Shown: one piece after another, positions 1 through 7,681 of the stretch
How the letters are laid out: the number at the start of each line of letters is the position of its first letter
Numbering within the stretch: position 1 is the stretch's first letter
NCBI GenBank assembly: GCA_025450095.1
Contig: JANWID010000239.1
Location: forward strand, 1-18,570
Length of the DNA stretch: 18,570 bases
Reading direction: 5' to 3'
From: Bacteroidia bacterium
GTDB lineage: Bacteria > Bacteroidota > Bacteroidia > AKYH767-A > OLB10
Notes under the pieces: generated by a model
Database searches by the model: none
What the model saw: only the letters and a program-made list of their open reading frames with translations
What the model was told of the DNA's origin: nothing
Translations under genes and position numbers: made by a program

Positions 1-1968
1 AAAAATAATGATTATCCTGTTATAGTTACAACTGCAGTTAACCTGGCATGGATCAATTTTGACCAGGGTAATTTTGAAAAAGCAATTGTCAATTTTGATA
101 TTGCAATAAATGCCCGGGAAAAAATTCCGGACGATAAAACCGGAGGTATATTACAACTCCAGAAGGGGTTTATTCAATACAGAAGTCTCGATTATGAAGG
201 TGCACTGGAAAGCTTCCGTAACGGGCTCGAAATACTCCGGCATCAGCAGGAATCGAAAGCAATACCTGTTGCCAATGCGCTTCTTGCACAAACCTTTCTC
301 ACAACTAAAAATTTTCCGGATGCGGAAAGACATTATAAATTGGCTTATGAAGGATTCACAAAGTTTAATGACAGGAAAGGTGCTTCCCGAATGGCCCTGC
401 AACTTGCTGAAATCGCCATCCGTAAAGATGATTATGTGATTGCTGAAAAGTACCTGGTAGAAGCCCGGAATTATTTTATCAAAATGCATGATGTTAACGG
501 GCAGGCACTGATACTCCGCGACCAGGGAATAATTAAATTCAAGAATGGTGATTATGAAGCCGCCATAAATGATTTTTCAGAAAGTCATTCTTTATCAAAC
601 CAACTTGCTGTCGCAAGGCTTTTGAAAAACACTTATCTGAAACTGTTTACCCTGAAATCACTGGCAGGAGATCATATTGCTTCAAACAGGATTAATATCC
701 GCTATGTGGAATTGCGTGATTCCATCGACAATATTGAAAGGTCGCGTGTTATCAATAGCCAGCTTACACGAAGGGAGCTGCTGGAAAAAGAAACCATTGA
801 TGAAATGCTGCGCAAAGCAAATGAAATTTCTTACCAGCAATTAAGCACACAGCAACTTGAAGCCAATCGCCTTGTTACGGAAGCCGAAATTGAACGACTG
901 GAAAAGGAAAAGATCATTGAAGATCTGAACATGGCTAAAAGAATTTCTGATCAGGCGAATATTGAACGTGAAGAACGCATCCACCAGCTAACTCAGGAAA
1001 AATCTTTACAGGAATTAGCGCTCTCCAAAAAGGAACTTGAAGTTAGCCGTGCTCAAACACTCCGTAATACTCTTGTTGTTGTGTTTATTTCCGTGGTTAT
1101 TGTTGCTTTGTTACTGTATAACCGGTACCGGAACAAAAGCAAATCGCACCGGCAGCTCGATGTAGCATACAGGGAACTCTCCGAAACACATATGAAGCTG
1201 TTGTCCGCACAGGAGCAACTGATTCATGCGCAAAAAATGGCTTCACTTGGACAACTCACGGCCGGTATTGCGCATGAGATACAGAATCCTCTCAATTTCG
1301 TCAATAATTTTTCAGAACTATCTTTAGAGCTGATCGATGAAATTAAAGAGCCCAATGCAAATGTGCAGGATATCCTGGGAGATATTCATTCAAATCTTCA
1401 GAAGATTAACACGCATGGAAAAAGGGCTGATAAAATTGTGAAAGGGATGTTGCTGCATTCCCGCACCGGGCAAGCGGAAAAACAACCAGCAGACCTGAAT
1501 AAAATGATTGATGAACTATTGGAGTTATCATACCATGGCAACCGTTCGCGGGACAACAATTTTACTGCTGAAATTATCCGCAATTTCGAACCCGAGCTTC
1601 CGTTAATTAACGTGGTTACACAGGATATCAGCAGGGTATTGATCAATATTTTTAACAATGCCTTTTACGCTGTAGGTCATCGTGCAAAAACAGGTGAAAG
1701 AAATTTCAGGGCGACCGTGGGGGTTAGTACCCGTCTCAATGGTAATTCAGTAATCATCAAGATACGGGATAATGGTCCTGGCATTCCGGAATCCATCAGA
1801 AAAAAAATCTTTGATCCGTTTTTTACCACCAAACCTGCAGGAGAGGGTACCGGCCTGGGCCTTTCGCTGAGCTACGATGTAATCGCCAAAGGTCATAGCG
1901 GTTCACTGGTAGTGAATTCCGAAGCAGGATCATTTACGGAATTCGTGATCACATTACCGGCAAGCTGA
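1..1968 (+). CDS. Sensor histidine kinase with N-terminal TPR repeats (5' end outside window)
   Basis: The frame is open from base 1 to a TGA at 1966-1968, so the gene is cut by the window edge; 655 residues are visible and the Met at 340 lies inside TPR sequence and is not a believable start. In order: TPR-like helical repeats (about residues 1-210), a charged coiled coil (about 240-355), one membrane helix (about 356-374), a second short coiled coil, a HisKA-type dimerisation domain with the H-box [13 protein letters not shown] (phospho-acceptor His425, codon 1273-1275), and a HATPase_c domain with N-box asparagines near 548-553, G1 DNGPGIP at about 590 and G2 [11 protein letters not shown] at about 614-624. 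All key kinase residues are present. No receiver domain follows. This architecture (TPR, helix, kinase) is common in Bacteroidota; the TPR part is usually periplasmic and probably senses a protein or peptide signal. Hpt and receiver genes follow on the same strand, which suggests a phosphorelay. The stimulus is unknown. Confidence 0.93.
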   Translation, partial: KNNDYPVIVTTAVNLAWINFDQGNFEKAIVNFDIAINAREKIPDDKTGGILQLQKGFIQYRSLDYEGALESFRNGLEILRHQQESKAIPVANALLAQTFLTTKNFPDAERHYKLAYEGFTKFNDRKGASRMALQLAEIAIRKDDYVIAEKYLVEARNYFIKMHDVNGQALILRDQGIIKFKNGDYEAAINDFSESHSLSNQLAVARLLKNTYLKLFTLKSLAGDHIASNRINIRYVELRDSIDNIERSRVINSQLTRRELLEKETIDEMLRKANEISYQQLSTQQLEANRLVTEAEIERLEKEKIIEDLNMAKRISDQANIEREERIHQLTQEKSLQELALSKKELEVSRAQTLRNTLVVVFISVVIVALLLYNRYRNKSKSHRQLDVAYRELSETHMKLLSAQEQLIHAQKMASLGQLTAGIAHEIQNPLNFVNNFSELSLELIDEIKEPNANVQDILGDIHSNLQKINTHGKRADKIVKGMLLHSRTGQAEKQPADLNKMIDELLELSYHGNRSRDNNFTAEIIRNFEPELPLINVVTQDISRVLINIFNNAFYAVGHRAKTGERNFRATVGVSTRLNGNSVIIKIRDNGPGIPESIRKKIFDPFFTTKPAGEGTGLGLSLSYDVIAKGHSGSLVVNSEAGSFTEFVITLPAS

Positions 1969-2056
1969 TAAAGGGTTAAAATGATGATGATTAAAGAATA
2001 ATTTACAATCTTCGTAGAAAATTACAACCTGAAATCAATCATTCAACCATAAACCT

Positions 2057-2404
2057 ATGAGCCAGTTTGCAGACCTGACATTCCTTCGCACCTTCACTGG
2101 AAGCGACCCGGTTAAGATGACCAAATACATCAATATGTTCCTTAGTGCTGCACCTCAAAACCTGGTTCAAATCAGGCAGCAGTGCGATTCGTCAGACTGG
2201 AAAGCACTTAAAACTTCGGCTCACTCACTTAAAACTCAGCTCAAATACATGGGTGTTTCCGGAGCGGTGGATATTGCTTTTAATATTGAACAGAATTGTG
2301 CTGAAATGAAGGATCTTGAAAAGATTCCGGGACTGGTATCAGACCTGGAAGAAAAAACCAATGCTGCGGTATCGGAATTGCGGGAAGCAGTGGCTAAACT
2401 TTGA
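2057..2404 (+). CDS. Stand-alone histidine phosphotransfer (Hpt) domain protein
   Basis: This 115-residue protein is essentially one Hpt domain. The signature AHSLKTQLKYMG fits the Hpt motif HxxKxxxxxxG; the phospho-acceptor is His56 (codon 2222-2224), followed by Lys59 at the usual distance and the small residues needed for receiver docking. There is no signal peptide or membrane helix, so it should be cytoplasmic. Hpt proteins shuttle a phosphoryl group between two receiver domains. It sits 88 bp after the histidine kinase gene and 64 bp before a receiver-domain gene, all on one strand, so the three probably form one relay. The upstream kinase carries no receiver, so the partner that loads this Hpt is unclear; the receiver at 2469 is the nearest candidate. 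The start is the first ATG of the frame, with the domain beginning right after it. Confidence 0.88.
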   Translation: MSQFADLTFLRTFTGSDPVKMTKYINMFLSAAPQNLVQIRQQCDSSDWKALKTSAHSLKTQLKYMGVSGAVDIAFNIEQNCAEMKDLEKIPGLVSDLEEKTNAAVSELREAVAKL

Positions 2405-2430
2405 AAATAGAAAGTAATCCTTTATAATTG
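2400..2430 (+). promoter_or_regulatory. Candidate Bacteroidota promoter for the receiver gene at 2469
   Basis: TTTG (2400-2403), a 19-nt spacer and TATAATTG (2423-2430) match the Bacteroidota pattern TTTG-N17-23-TAnnTTTG with one mismatch in the -7 box. The -33 element overlaps the stop codon of the Hpt gene. Predicted transcription start is near 2437, about 30 nt before the receiver ATG. If real, the receiver can be transcribed separately from the kinase and Hpt. Confidence 0.5.
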
Positions 2431-2468
2431 CACCCGTTCCGCAATTATCCGATCCTCCAAACGACACT

Positions 2469-2990
2469 ATGGCAGCTTTCAGAAAAAAAATATTCATCGT
2501 TGATGACGATCCCGTCCTGGCTGAAATGCTGAAGGACCATCTGAGCAAGATGACCAGTTATGAAATCCGGATTTTTGAAACCGGGGAGGAATGCCTTAAA
2601 AATCTTAGTGACAAACCAGGTATTGTGTTTCTTGATTACTACCTGAATTCAGTTGATAAGGATGCGATGGATGGGTTGGAAGTGTTGCAGGAAATCAAGA
2701 AAGAGGATCCCGAGGCTGATGTTGTGATATTGTCGGGACAGGATAAGATTGAAGTAGCCGTCAAAACCATGCAATACGGTGCATTTGATTACATTGTGAA
2801 AGGAGAAGCAGCCTTTTACCGTGCCGAGAAAGTGGTTTTTAATATTTACCGCTTTAAAAAGCTCCAGGGGAATGCAGCCAAGTATAAGAATCTTTCTATC
2901 TGGCTTGCGGTTGGATTTGGATTACTTGTAATTCTAATTCTTTGGCTCCAGCTATCCGGTAAAATTACAGACATGCCAGGCTGGAGCTGA
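2469..2990 (+). CDS. Receiver-domain response regulator with C-terminal membrane helix, no output domain
   Basis: Residues 6-125 are a complete receiver domain: acidic pocket Asp12-Asp14 (IVDDDP), phospho-acceptor Asp56 in VFLDYYLN, switch Ser89 in VILSGQD, and Lys111 in DYIVKG. Phosphotransfer should therefore work. After the receiver there is no DNA-binding or enzymatic output domain; instead a short basic linker leads to a hydrophobic helix (about residues 142-162, rich in Leu, Ile, Val and Trp) and an 11-residue tail. The protein is probably tethered to the inner membrane with the receiver in the cytoplasm. Position after kinase and Hpt genes suggests it takes part in their relay, as phosphate sink, intermediate, or regulator of a membrane partner. 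A true stop (TGA 2988-2990) directly abuts the stop of the convergent ribE. Membrane-tethered single-domain receivers are uncommon; truncation of a longer regulator is possible but nothing of an output domain follows. Confidence 0.88.
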   Translation: MAAFRKKIFIVDDDPVLAEMLKDHLSKMTSYEIRIFETGEECLKNLSDKPGIVFLDYYLNSVDKDAMDGLEVLQEIKKEDPEADVVILSGQDKIEVAVKTMQYGAFDYIVKGEAAFYRAEKVVFNIYRFKKLQGNAAKYKNLSIWLAVGFGLLVILILWLQLSGKITDMPGWS

Positions 2991-3596
2991 TCAGCCCGGA
3001 TTATTTTCCCGTTGCATGGAAAGGTATCGTGCAATATACTTGCCCAGCACATCAAATTCGAGATTTACAACGCTACCCGGATGCAACGTATTAAAATTGG
3101 TATGGGCATAAGTATAGGGTATTATTGCAACTGAAAAACTGTTTTTTGCTGCTTCCACAACAGTCAGACTGACTCCATTCACGCAAACAGAACCTTTTGG
3201 AACCGTGACATAGTCCGGGTTTTCATCATATTCAAAGGTAAATAGCCAGCTTCCTTGCTGATCTTCCGCTTTTAAACAAACGGCGGAAGTGTCCACATGA
3301 CCTTGTACGATATGTCCGTCAATGCGTCCATTCAGGACCATACTTCGCTCCAGGTTGATTAAATCTTTCACTTGCAACAAACCAAGATTTGATCTGCGTA
3401 AAGTTTCTGAAATAGCAGTTACGGTATATTGACCAGGTTGCACCGAAATTACAGTAAGACAAACCCCATTATGCGCCAGGCTTTGGTCCACTTTTAATTC
3501 ATCAGCAAATGAACACGAAACAGTAATGTGAAGATTATCAAGTTCGGGTTGAAGAGAAATTACCCTCCCTGTTTCTTCTACGATGCCGGTAAACAT
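2991..3596 (-). CDS. ribE: Riboflavin synthase, alpha subunit
   Basis: The enzyme joins two molecules of 6,7-dimethyl-8-ribityllumazine to give riboflavin and 5-amino-6-ribitylaminouracil, the last step of riboflavin synthesis; it is a cytoplasmic homotrimer. The 201-residue length is normal. The protein starts with the hallmark MFTGIVEETG, and shows the internal duplication of two lumazine-binding barrels: repeat 1 with SLAHNGVCLTVIS, repeat 2 beginning at NGRIDGHIVQGHVD with VCVNGVSLTVVEA, and the C-terminal VNLEFDVLGKYIARYL trimerisation helix. The start at MFTG is fixed by the family. It is a single gene here; no other riboflavin genes or FMN riboswitch are next to it. Its stop (2991-2993) touches the stop of the receiver gene with no spacer. 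Upstream lies a 135-bp AT-rich region that separates it from the CHU_C protein gene. Confidence 0.97.
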   Translation of the reverse strand: MFTGIVEETGRVISLQPELDNLHITVSCSFADELKVDQSLAHNGVCLTVISVQPGQYTVTAISETLRRSNLGLLQVKDLINLERSMVLNGRIDGHIVQGHVDTSAVCLKAEDQQGSWLFTFEYDENPDYVTVPKGSVCVNGVSLTVVEAAKNSFSVAIIPYTYAHTNFNTLHPGSVVNLEFDVLGKYIARYLSMQRENNPG

Positions 3597-3624
3597 AAAG
3601 CGAAGTATGTGTTAGACAATATTC

Positions 3625-3652
3625 AATAAATATTAAATGTAAAATATTTATT
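3625..3652. repeat. AT-rich inverted repeat upstream of ribE
   Basis: AATAAATATT (3625-3634) and AATATTTATT (3643-3652) are perfect 10-bp inverted arms around an 8-nt loop. The repeat lies about 30-55 bp upstream of the ribE ATG and 80-107 bp beyond the stop of the CHU_C protein gene, both read on the minus strand. It could be a weak transcription stop for the secreted protein gene or an operator for ribE; with no GC pairs in the stem, neither is certain. Confidence 0.5.
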
Positions 3653-3697
3653 CATCATGAAAGAAATACTGGCTGATGAAAAAATGAAAAACATATA

Positions 3698-3711
3698 ATG
3701 AATTATGAATA
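3698..3711. repeat. Two-copy heptamer tandem repeat (ATGAATT/ATGAATA)
   Basis: ATGAATT (3698-3704) is followed directly by ATGAATA (3705-3711) in the spacer between ribE and the CHU_C protein gene. ATGAATAA (3705-3712) has an inverted copy TTATTCAT at 3648-3655. It is short enough to be chance in AT-rich DNA, but two other intergenic sites in the window (12915-12952 and 18454-18507) show tandem 7-nt units as well. Confidence 0.35.
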
Positions 3712-3731
3712 ACGTTTAAAATAGATAGAGT

Positions 3732-6365
3732 TTATTCGTTGGAATTGCTTTTATCACGCAATAACTGAATGGTACCGGAAAGCTCCCTGCTTTTAATTCC
3801 CGAAAGGTATATCTCATTCACAATACAGGTATAAAAATAAACACCGTCCGGTAAATCGGATCCGGTATTATCGGTTTTGCCATTCCACCGGATAGCAGGA
3901 TCTGTGGTTTCAAAAACAAGCAACCCCCAGCGACTATAAATTTTCAAATCAATATCACGGATATACCTGTACGGAAAGGGAACCAACTCATCATTAAAAT
4001 GATTCCCGTCCGGTGTGAAAACGTTCGGGAGTTCATAGAACGGACAATTGTCGATGCAAACAGTTTCACCCTGGCTTCCTTCGTTTCCTATTGAATCAAC
4101 TGCTGTAACATAATAACATCCTGCAATGGAAGTATCATTAGTATAAATAAAGCTGCCTATCGCACCATTAGTAATCGTTGTCAGCAGTGTGTATGGACCC
4201 GCTTCATTTGAACTGTAATAAATATTGTAATGACTAACATCATCAGCACAGACATTGTCCGGAATATTCCATGTTATTGTAATTTGTTTTTCAAAGCAAT
4301 GGAAATCGGTTGTATCTGTAGTAAGAGCGCAGGGTGGCTTGTTGTCTATTGGAATCGAGCAGGATTCCTGGGAATTGTTCAGGATGGGATCCACAAAGCC
4401 CGGACCGGGATACGATCCGTTGCTTCTGACATAATAACAATATTGCTGCCCGTTGACTAACCCTGTATCTATATACGAAGTTGTGTTGCTGAACCCAATG
4501 GAATCAAACGTGATTCCATTGAAACGATATATGGTGTATTCTTCATTTTGCCATGGAACATCAAAATTCCAGGTAAGGTTAAGCTGGTTGTCGGTTGGTG
4601 AAATCGAAAGGAAAACTGAGGTTGCCGTTCTGGAACTTCCTACAAATTCCAGCAGGCCGTTTACGGTAGAATACAAATCAATTTTGTAAGTATATGTTGT
4701 GCCGGAAGTATTCAGTCCGGAGTCGTTAAAAGTAGTATCATTCAGGCTGAAAGTTGTACCAACAGTAGTAAATGATGTTCCGTTAAATCCGGCAGCGCGC
4801 AATATGCGGTATTCATAAGGTGGCGGAAATTGGCTTGAGTCGAGGTCGGTGGGTTTACTCCATGCAACATACATTGTTCCGGTAGTGGAATTTGTAGTGG
4901 TAACACTGGCATTGGTGATAACCGGAAGGTCTTTTTTCAATGTTGCGCAAAACTCCACGGAAGCATAACTCTCTGCACTGTCAGGAAATGTTGCAATAAC
5001 CATATAGCAATATTCTGCTCCGGGTGCAAGTCCGTTTCCATTATTATTATCCAGGAATGAAGTAGTATTTAAACCTGAAAGAGTATCGATGCGTGAATAA
5101 CCCGTATATGACGGTACACCGGTTTCACATGGCCCGGGAGTAAAACCGAAAAATCCTGTTCTCCTGTAAATCTTATAACCAATTGCCTCGGTGCACATGC
5201 TTTGATTCCAGCTAAGCTGCATATTGTTACCGGTAGGTATTGCTGCAGGGTTTTGTGGGGCCGGAGCTACAACCGTTATTCTCACCGATTGAAGATCTAC
5301 AAGCTGCACATAAGAATCATTATCTTCTGCTTTAAAGACTAACTGGTAAGGCTCACGGCGCACATGCGCGCATTGTGTATTCCAGCTGAACAATTCGGTT
5401 ACAGAACCTACGCCAGTTGAAGGCTGATTGAATTGTGCCGGGGAAACAGGAGCAGAAAGTGGTGCGCCTGTAGCAGTAAGTGTGATCACCTGGTTGGCAT
5501 TGCCATCGGTTGCTGTAACATTAAAGCTGACAGGATCACCGGCAGTTACACAAATATCAGTTAAAGATGAGATGACAGGTGTTACATTGTTGTTCGGGTT
5601 TTGACAATGTATGTTGATCTGCATATCACGTTCCACGAAACCAATCTGTATACCGTTACGATATTCTTTGATCAGGAAAGCAACATTAAACTCACCGCAT
5701 CCTAAAGGAGCATCCCAAACCAGGTCGCCGGTCAATGCATCGAGTGAAAACGAATTACTGGCAGCAGGATAAGTATATCCCGGTATCGGAAGTCCGCCCG
5801 CACCTTTGCAGACCGTTAGTTCGTACGCCAGGCTGTCACCATCAGGATCAAATGCATTCGCGTTGTGAATGAACACCTGTCCGACTACACCTTCGTCGAT
5901 CGGAGGCTGCAATAGCACAGGTGAATTATTAAATCCCAGAAATGCTGAAATGATTAGCTGTGATTCCAGGTAAAACGGCACATTTACGGAACCTGGAATA
6001 TTAATAACTCCACCGTTCCGGTTCGGATCCTCAAAGAAAATTGTATAAACCGATGGGCCGGGATATGTATGATACCCGATATATATGTTCTTCCGGATAT
6101 CGCTTCCAACACCTCCGAAATTATCCTGGTAAGATGCACGCGGAAGGGTTGAGCCGGTGCCGTCACCCCAGAAAATATCCAGCTCGGGTCTGTCGGCAGG
6201 TGATGAAGTTTTCGTATAGGTGGTAATCGTTATCTTGTAATAATACTGGCTGATTTGTTCGTACGTGATTTCTCCGGCCCTGTTATGTGTTGCGAAAACA
6301 TCAGTAACGGAACCCATAATAAGGGTGAAGAGAAAAAGCGGGATGTAATTTTTAAAAGTTTTCAT
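3732..6365 (-). CDS. Large secreted FnIII-repeat protein with C-terminal T9SS type B sorting domain (CHU_C family)
   Basis: 877 residues. A signal peptide (about 1-25, ending VFA) precedes a conserved start, THNRAGEITYEQ, seen in many gliding-motility-associated C-terminal-domain proteins. Residues 26-260 contain a Tyr-rich beta domain and a cadherin-like stretch (NAFDPDGDSLAYEL, LTGDLVWDAP); about 365-775 hold four fibronectin type III-like modules with the usual W, Y and YCY patterns; about 779-870 are the CHU_C/TIGR04131 domain (LPNVFTPDGNHFNDELVPF, then DIDLKIYSRWGLLVFE, WNGK, LPDGVYFY). This C-terminal domain is the type B signal that sends cargo through the type IX secretion system to the cell surface or medium. 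No catalytic motif was seen, so it is probably an adhesin or surface scaffold. The start is the Met before the signal peptide, 42 bp after mqnC, which may be co-transcribed, although the functions are unrelated. Confidence 0.92.
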   Translation of the reverse strand: MKTFKNYIPLFLFTLIMGSVTDVFATHNRAGEITYEQISQYYYKITITTYTKTSSPADRPELDIFWGDGTGSTLPRASYQDNFGGVGSDIRKNIYIGYHTYPGPSVYTIFFEDPNRNGGVINIPGSVNVPFYLESQLIISAFLGFNNSPVLLQPPIDEGVVGQVFIHNANAFDPDGDSLAYELTVCKGAGGLPIPGYTYPAASNSFSLDALTGDLVWDAPLGCGEFNVAFLIKEYRNGIQIGFVERDMQINIHCQNPNNNVTPVISSLTDICVTAGDPVSFNVTATDGNANQVITLTATGAPLSAPVSPAQFNQPSTGVGSVTELFSWNTQCAHVRREPYQLVFKAEDNDSYVQLVDLQSVRITVVAPAPQNPAAIPTGNNMQLSWNQSMCTEAIGYKIYRRTGFFGFTPGPCETGVPSYTGYSRIDTLSGLNTTSFLDNNNGNGLAPGAEYCYMVIATFPDSAESYASVEFCATLKKDLPVITNASVTTTNSTTGTMYVAWSKPTDLDSSQFPPPYEYRILRAAGFNGTSFTTVGTTFSLNDTTFNDSGLNTSGTTYTYKIDLYSTVNGLLEFVGSSRTATSVFLSISPTDNQLNLTWNFDVPWQNEEYTIYRFNGITFDSIGFSNTTSYIDTGLVNGQQYCYYVRSNGSYPGPGFVDPILNNSQESCSIPIDNKPPCALTTDTTDFHCFEKQITITWNIPDNVCADDVSHYNIYYSSNEAGPYTLLTTITNGAIGSFIYTNDTSIAGCYYVTAVDSIGNEGSQGETVCIDNCPFYELPNVFTPDGNHFNDELVPFPYRYIRDIDLKIYSRWGLLVFETTDPAIRWNGKTDNTGSDLPDGVYFYTCIVNEIYLSGIKSRELSGTIQLLRDKSNSNE

Positions 6366-6407
6366 CGTAATTATTTATAACCCTTTTATTCCATTTTTAT
6401 TTTATAA

Positions 6408-7532
6408 TCAGTATCCGACCAACTGTTCCTCCATGGTTTCCGGAATCTCACGATATCCGTACTGCTGATTTCGAAGCCGCGGAATAAATCCCGCTTCACG
6501 AATTGCCTCCTGGATACTCTTACTCGTGAAACGGTGCGGAGCTCCCGCTGCAGAGACAACATTTTCTTCAATCATAATGGAACCGAAATCATTGGCTCCG
6601 GCATGCAAACAAACCTGGGCAATAGATTTGCCGATTGTTAACCATGATGCCTGAATGTTTTCAATATTCGGAAGCATGATCCGGCTGAGGGCAATCATTC
6701 GTATATATTCATCGGCCGTTACATGATTCCGGATTCCTTTGATCTTTCTCAGTAATGTGCCTTCATCCTGAAATGGCCAGGGGATAAATGCAATAAATCC
6801 TTTCGCTGAAGCAGGCTTTTGTTCCTGGACTTCCCTGATCCAGACAAGATGTTCAAACCGCTCCTCTGTTGTTTCTATATGTCCGAACATCATCGTTGCG
6901 GAAGTTGTTATATGGAGCTGGTGTGCAGCACGCATTACATCGAGCCATTCTCTTCCGGAACATTTTCCTTTGGAAATCATTCGACGCACCCGGTCGTTCA
7001 GAATTTCTGCTCCCGCACCTGGTAAGGAATCCAGACCTGCTCGAACCAATTCCTTTAGCACTTCTTTATGTGTCATACCTTCCAGCTTGGCAATATGAGC
7101 TACTTCCGGAGGGCCCAGGGCATGTAGCTTAAGAGCCGGAAACTCTGATTTCAACGAACGGAATAAATCTGTATAGAATTTTAATCCCAGATCAGGATGA
7201 TGACCGCCTTGCAGCAGCAACTGATCTCCTCCGAAGCGAAATGTTTCTTCAATTTTACTGCGGTATTGTTCTGCTGTGGTGATGTATCCTTCATTGTGGC
7301 CTGGTATGCGGTAAAAATTACAAAACTTGCAATTCGCAATACAGATATTGGTAGTATTCACATTGCGGTCGATGATCCAGGTAACTTCATTGGTTTTTTT
7401 CCGCTGCCGTCGCATTTCATTTCCGGCAAACATCAATTCCGGTGTGGTAGCATTTTGAAAAAGAAAAATACCTTCCGTTGCGCTTAAAAAGCCACCTTCA
7501 AGTGCATGTTTCAACAAGGTATCAGGACGCAT
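6408..7532 (-). CDS. mqnC: Cyclic dehypoxanthinyl futalosine synthase (radical SAM)
   Basis: MqnC converts dehypoxanthine futalosine to its cyclic form in the futalosine route to menaquinone; the enzyme is cytoplasmic and uses S-adenosylmethionine and a 4Fe-4S cluster. The cluster motif CxxxCxxC is present as Cys64, Cys68 and Cys71 in NTTNICIANCKFCNFYR. Other family marks are LLQGGHHPDLGL, LPGAGAEIL, TTSATMMFGHIET and the C-terminal NIQASWLTIGKSIAQ followed by GANDFGSIMIEENVVSAAG; the last two separate MqnC from the related aminofutalosine synthase MqnE. The 374-residue length is normal. No other mqn gene lies in the window. It diverges from pepA across a 149-bp spacer and is followed 42 bp later by the CHU_C protein gene. 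It shows that the organism makes menaquinone by the futalosine pathway, as many Bacteroidota outside the Bacteroidales do. Confidence 0.96.
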   Translation of the reverse strand: MRPDTLLKHALEGGFLSATEGIFLFQNATTPELMFAGNEMRRQRKKTNEVTWIIDRNVNTTNICIANCKFCNFYRIPGHNEGYITTAEQYRSKIEETFRFGGDQLLLQGGHHPDLGLKFYTDLFRSLKSEFPALKLHALGPPEVAHIAKLEGMTHKEVLKELVRAGLDSLPGAGAEILNDRVRRMISKGKCSGREWLDVMRAAHQLHITTSATMMFGHIETTEERFEHLVWIREVQEQKPASAKGFIAFIPWPFQDEGTLLRKIKGIRNHVTADEYIRMIALSRIMLPNIENIQASWLTIGKSIAQVCLHAGANDFGSIMIEENVVSAAGAPHRFTSKSIQEAIREAGFIPRLRNQQYGYREIPETMEEQLVGY

Positions 7533-7626
7533 CAGGATTCAATTGGAGAAGTTTAACCCCGTCATTGTTAAACATTTGTATTACAGGATAGTTAAAATGC
7601 CACGAACTTCTTTAAAATCAGCGGGT

Positions 7627-7657
7627 TTTGATATGAATCCGGGTTTGTGTAATTTCA
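7627..7657 (+). promoter_or_regulatory. Possible promoter of pepA
   Basis: TTTG (7627-7630), a 19-nt spacer and TAATTTCA (7650-7657) lie in the pepA/mqnC divergent spacer. The -7 box departs from TAnnTTTG at its last two bases, so the match is only fair. Predicted start would be near 7664, leaving a leader of about 18 nt before the ATG at 7682. Confidence 0.35.
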
Positions 7658-7681
7658 ACCGCTCAAAATTATAACTAATTA

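Noticed and set aside
110..489. Open frames on both strands near the start (109 and 112 residues)
   Set aside because: Both overlap the TPR-coding part of the kinase gene and show no domain or start signal.
340..1968. The kinase gene starting at the ATG at 340
   Set aside because: The same frame is open back to base 1 and encodes TPR-like sequence before this Met, so the gene begins outside the window.
3597..3731. An FMN riboswitch upstream of ribE
   Set aside because: The 135-bp spacer is AT-rich with only a simple inverted repeat; none of the conserved segments of the RFN element was found.
7533..7681. A promoter for mqnC in the divergent spacer
   Set aside because: No TAnnTTTG box with two or fewer clear mismatches and a properly spaced TTG was found on the minus strand.
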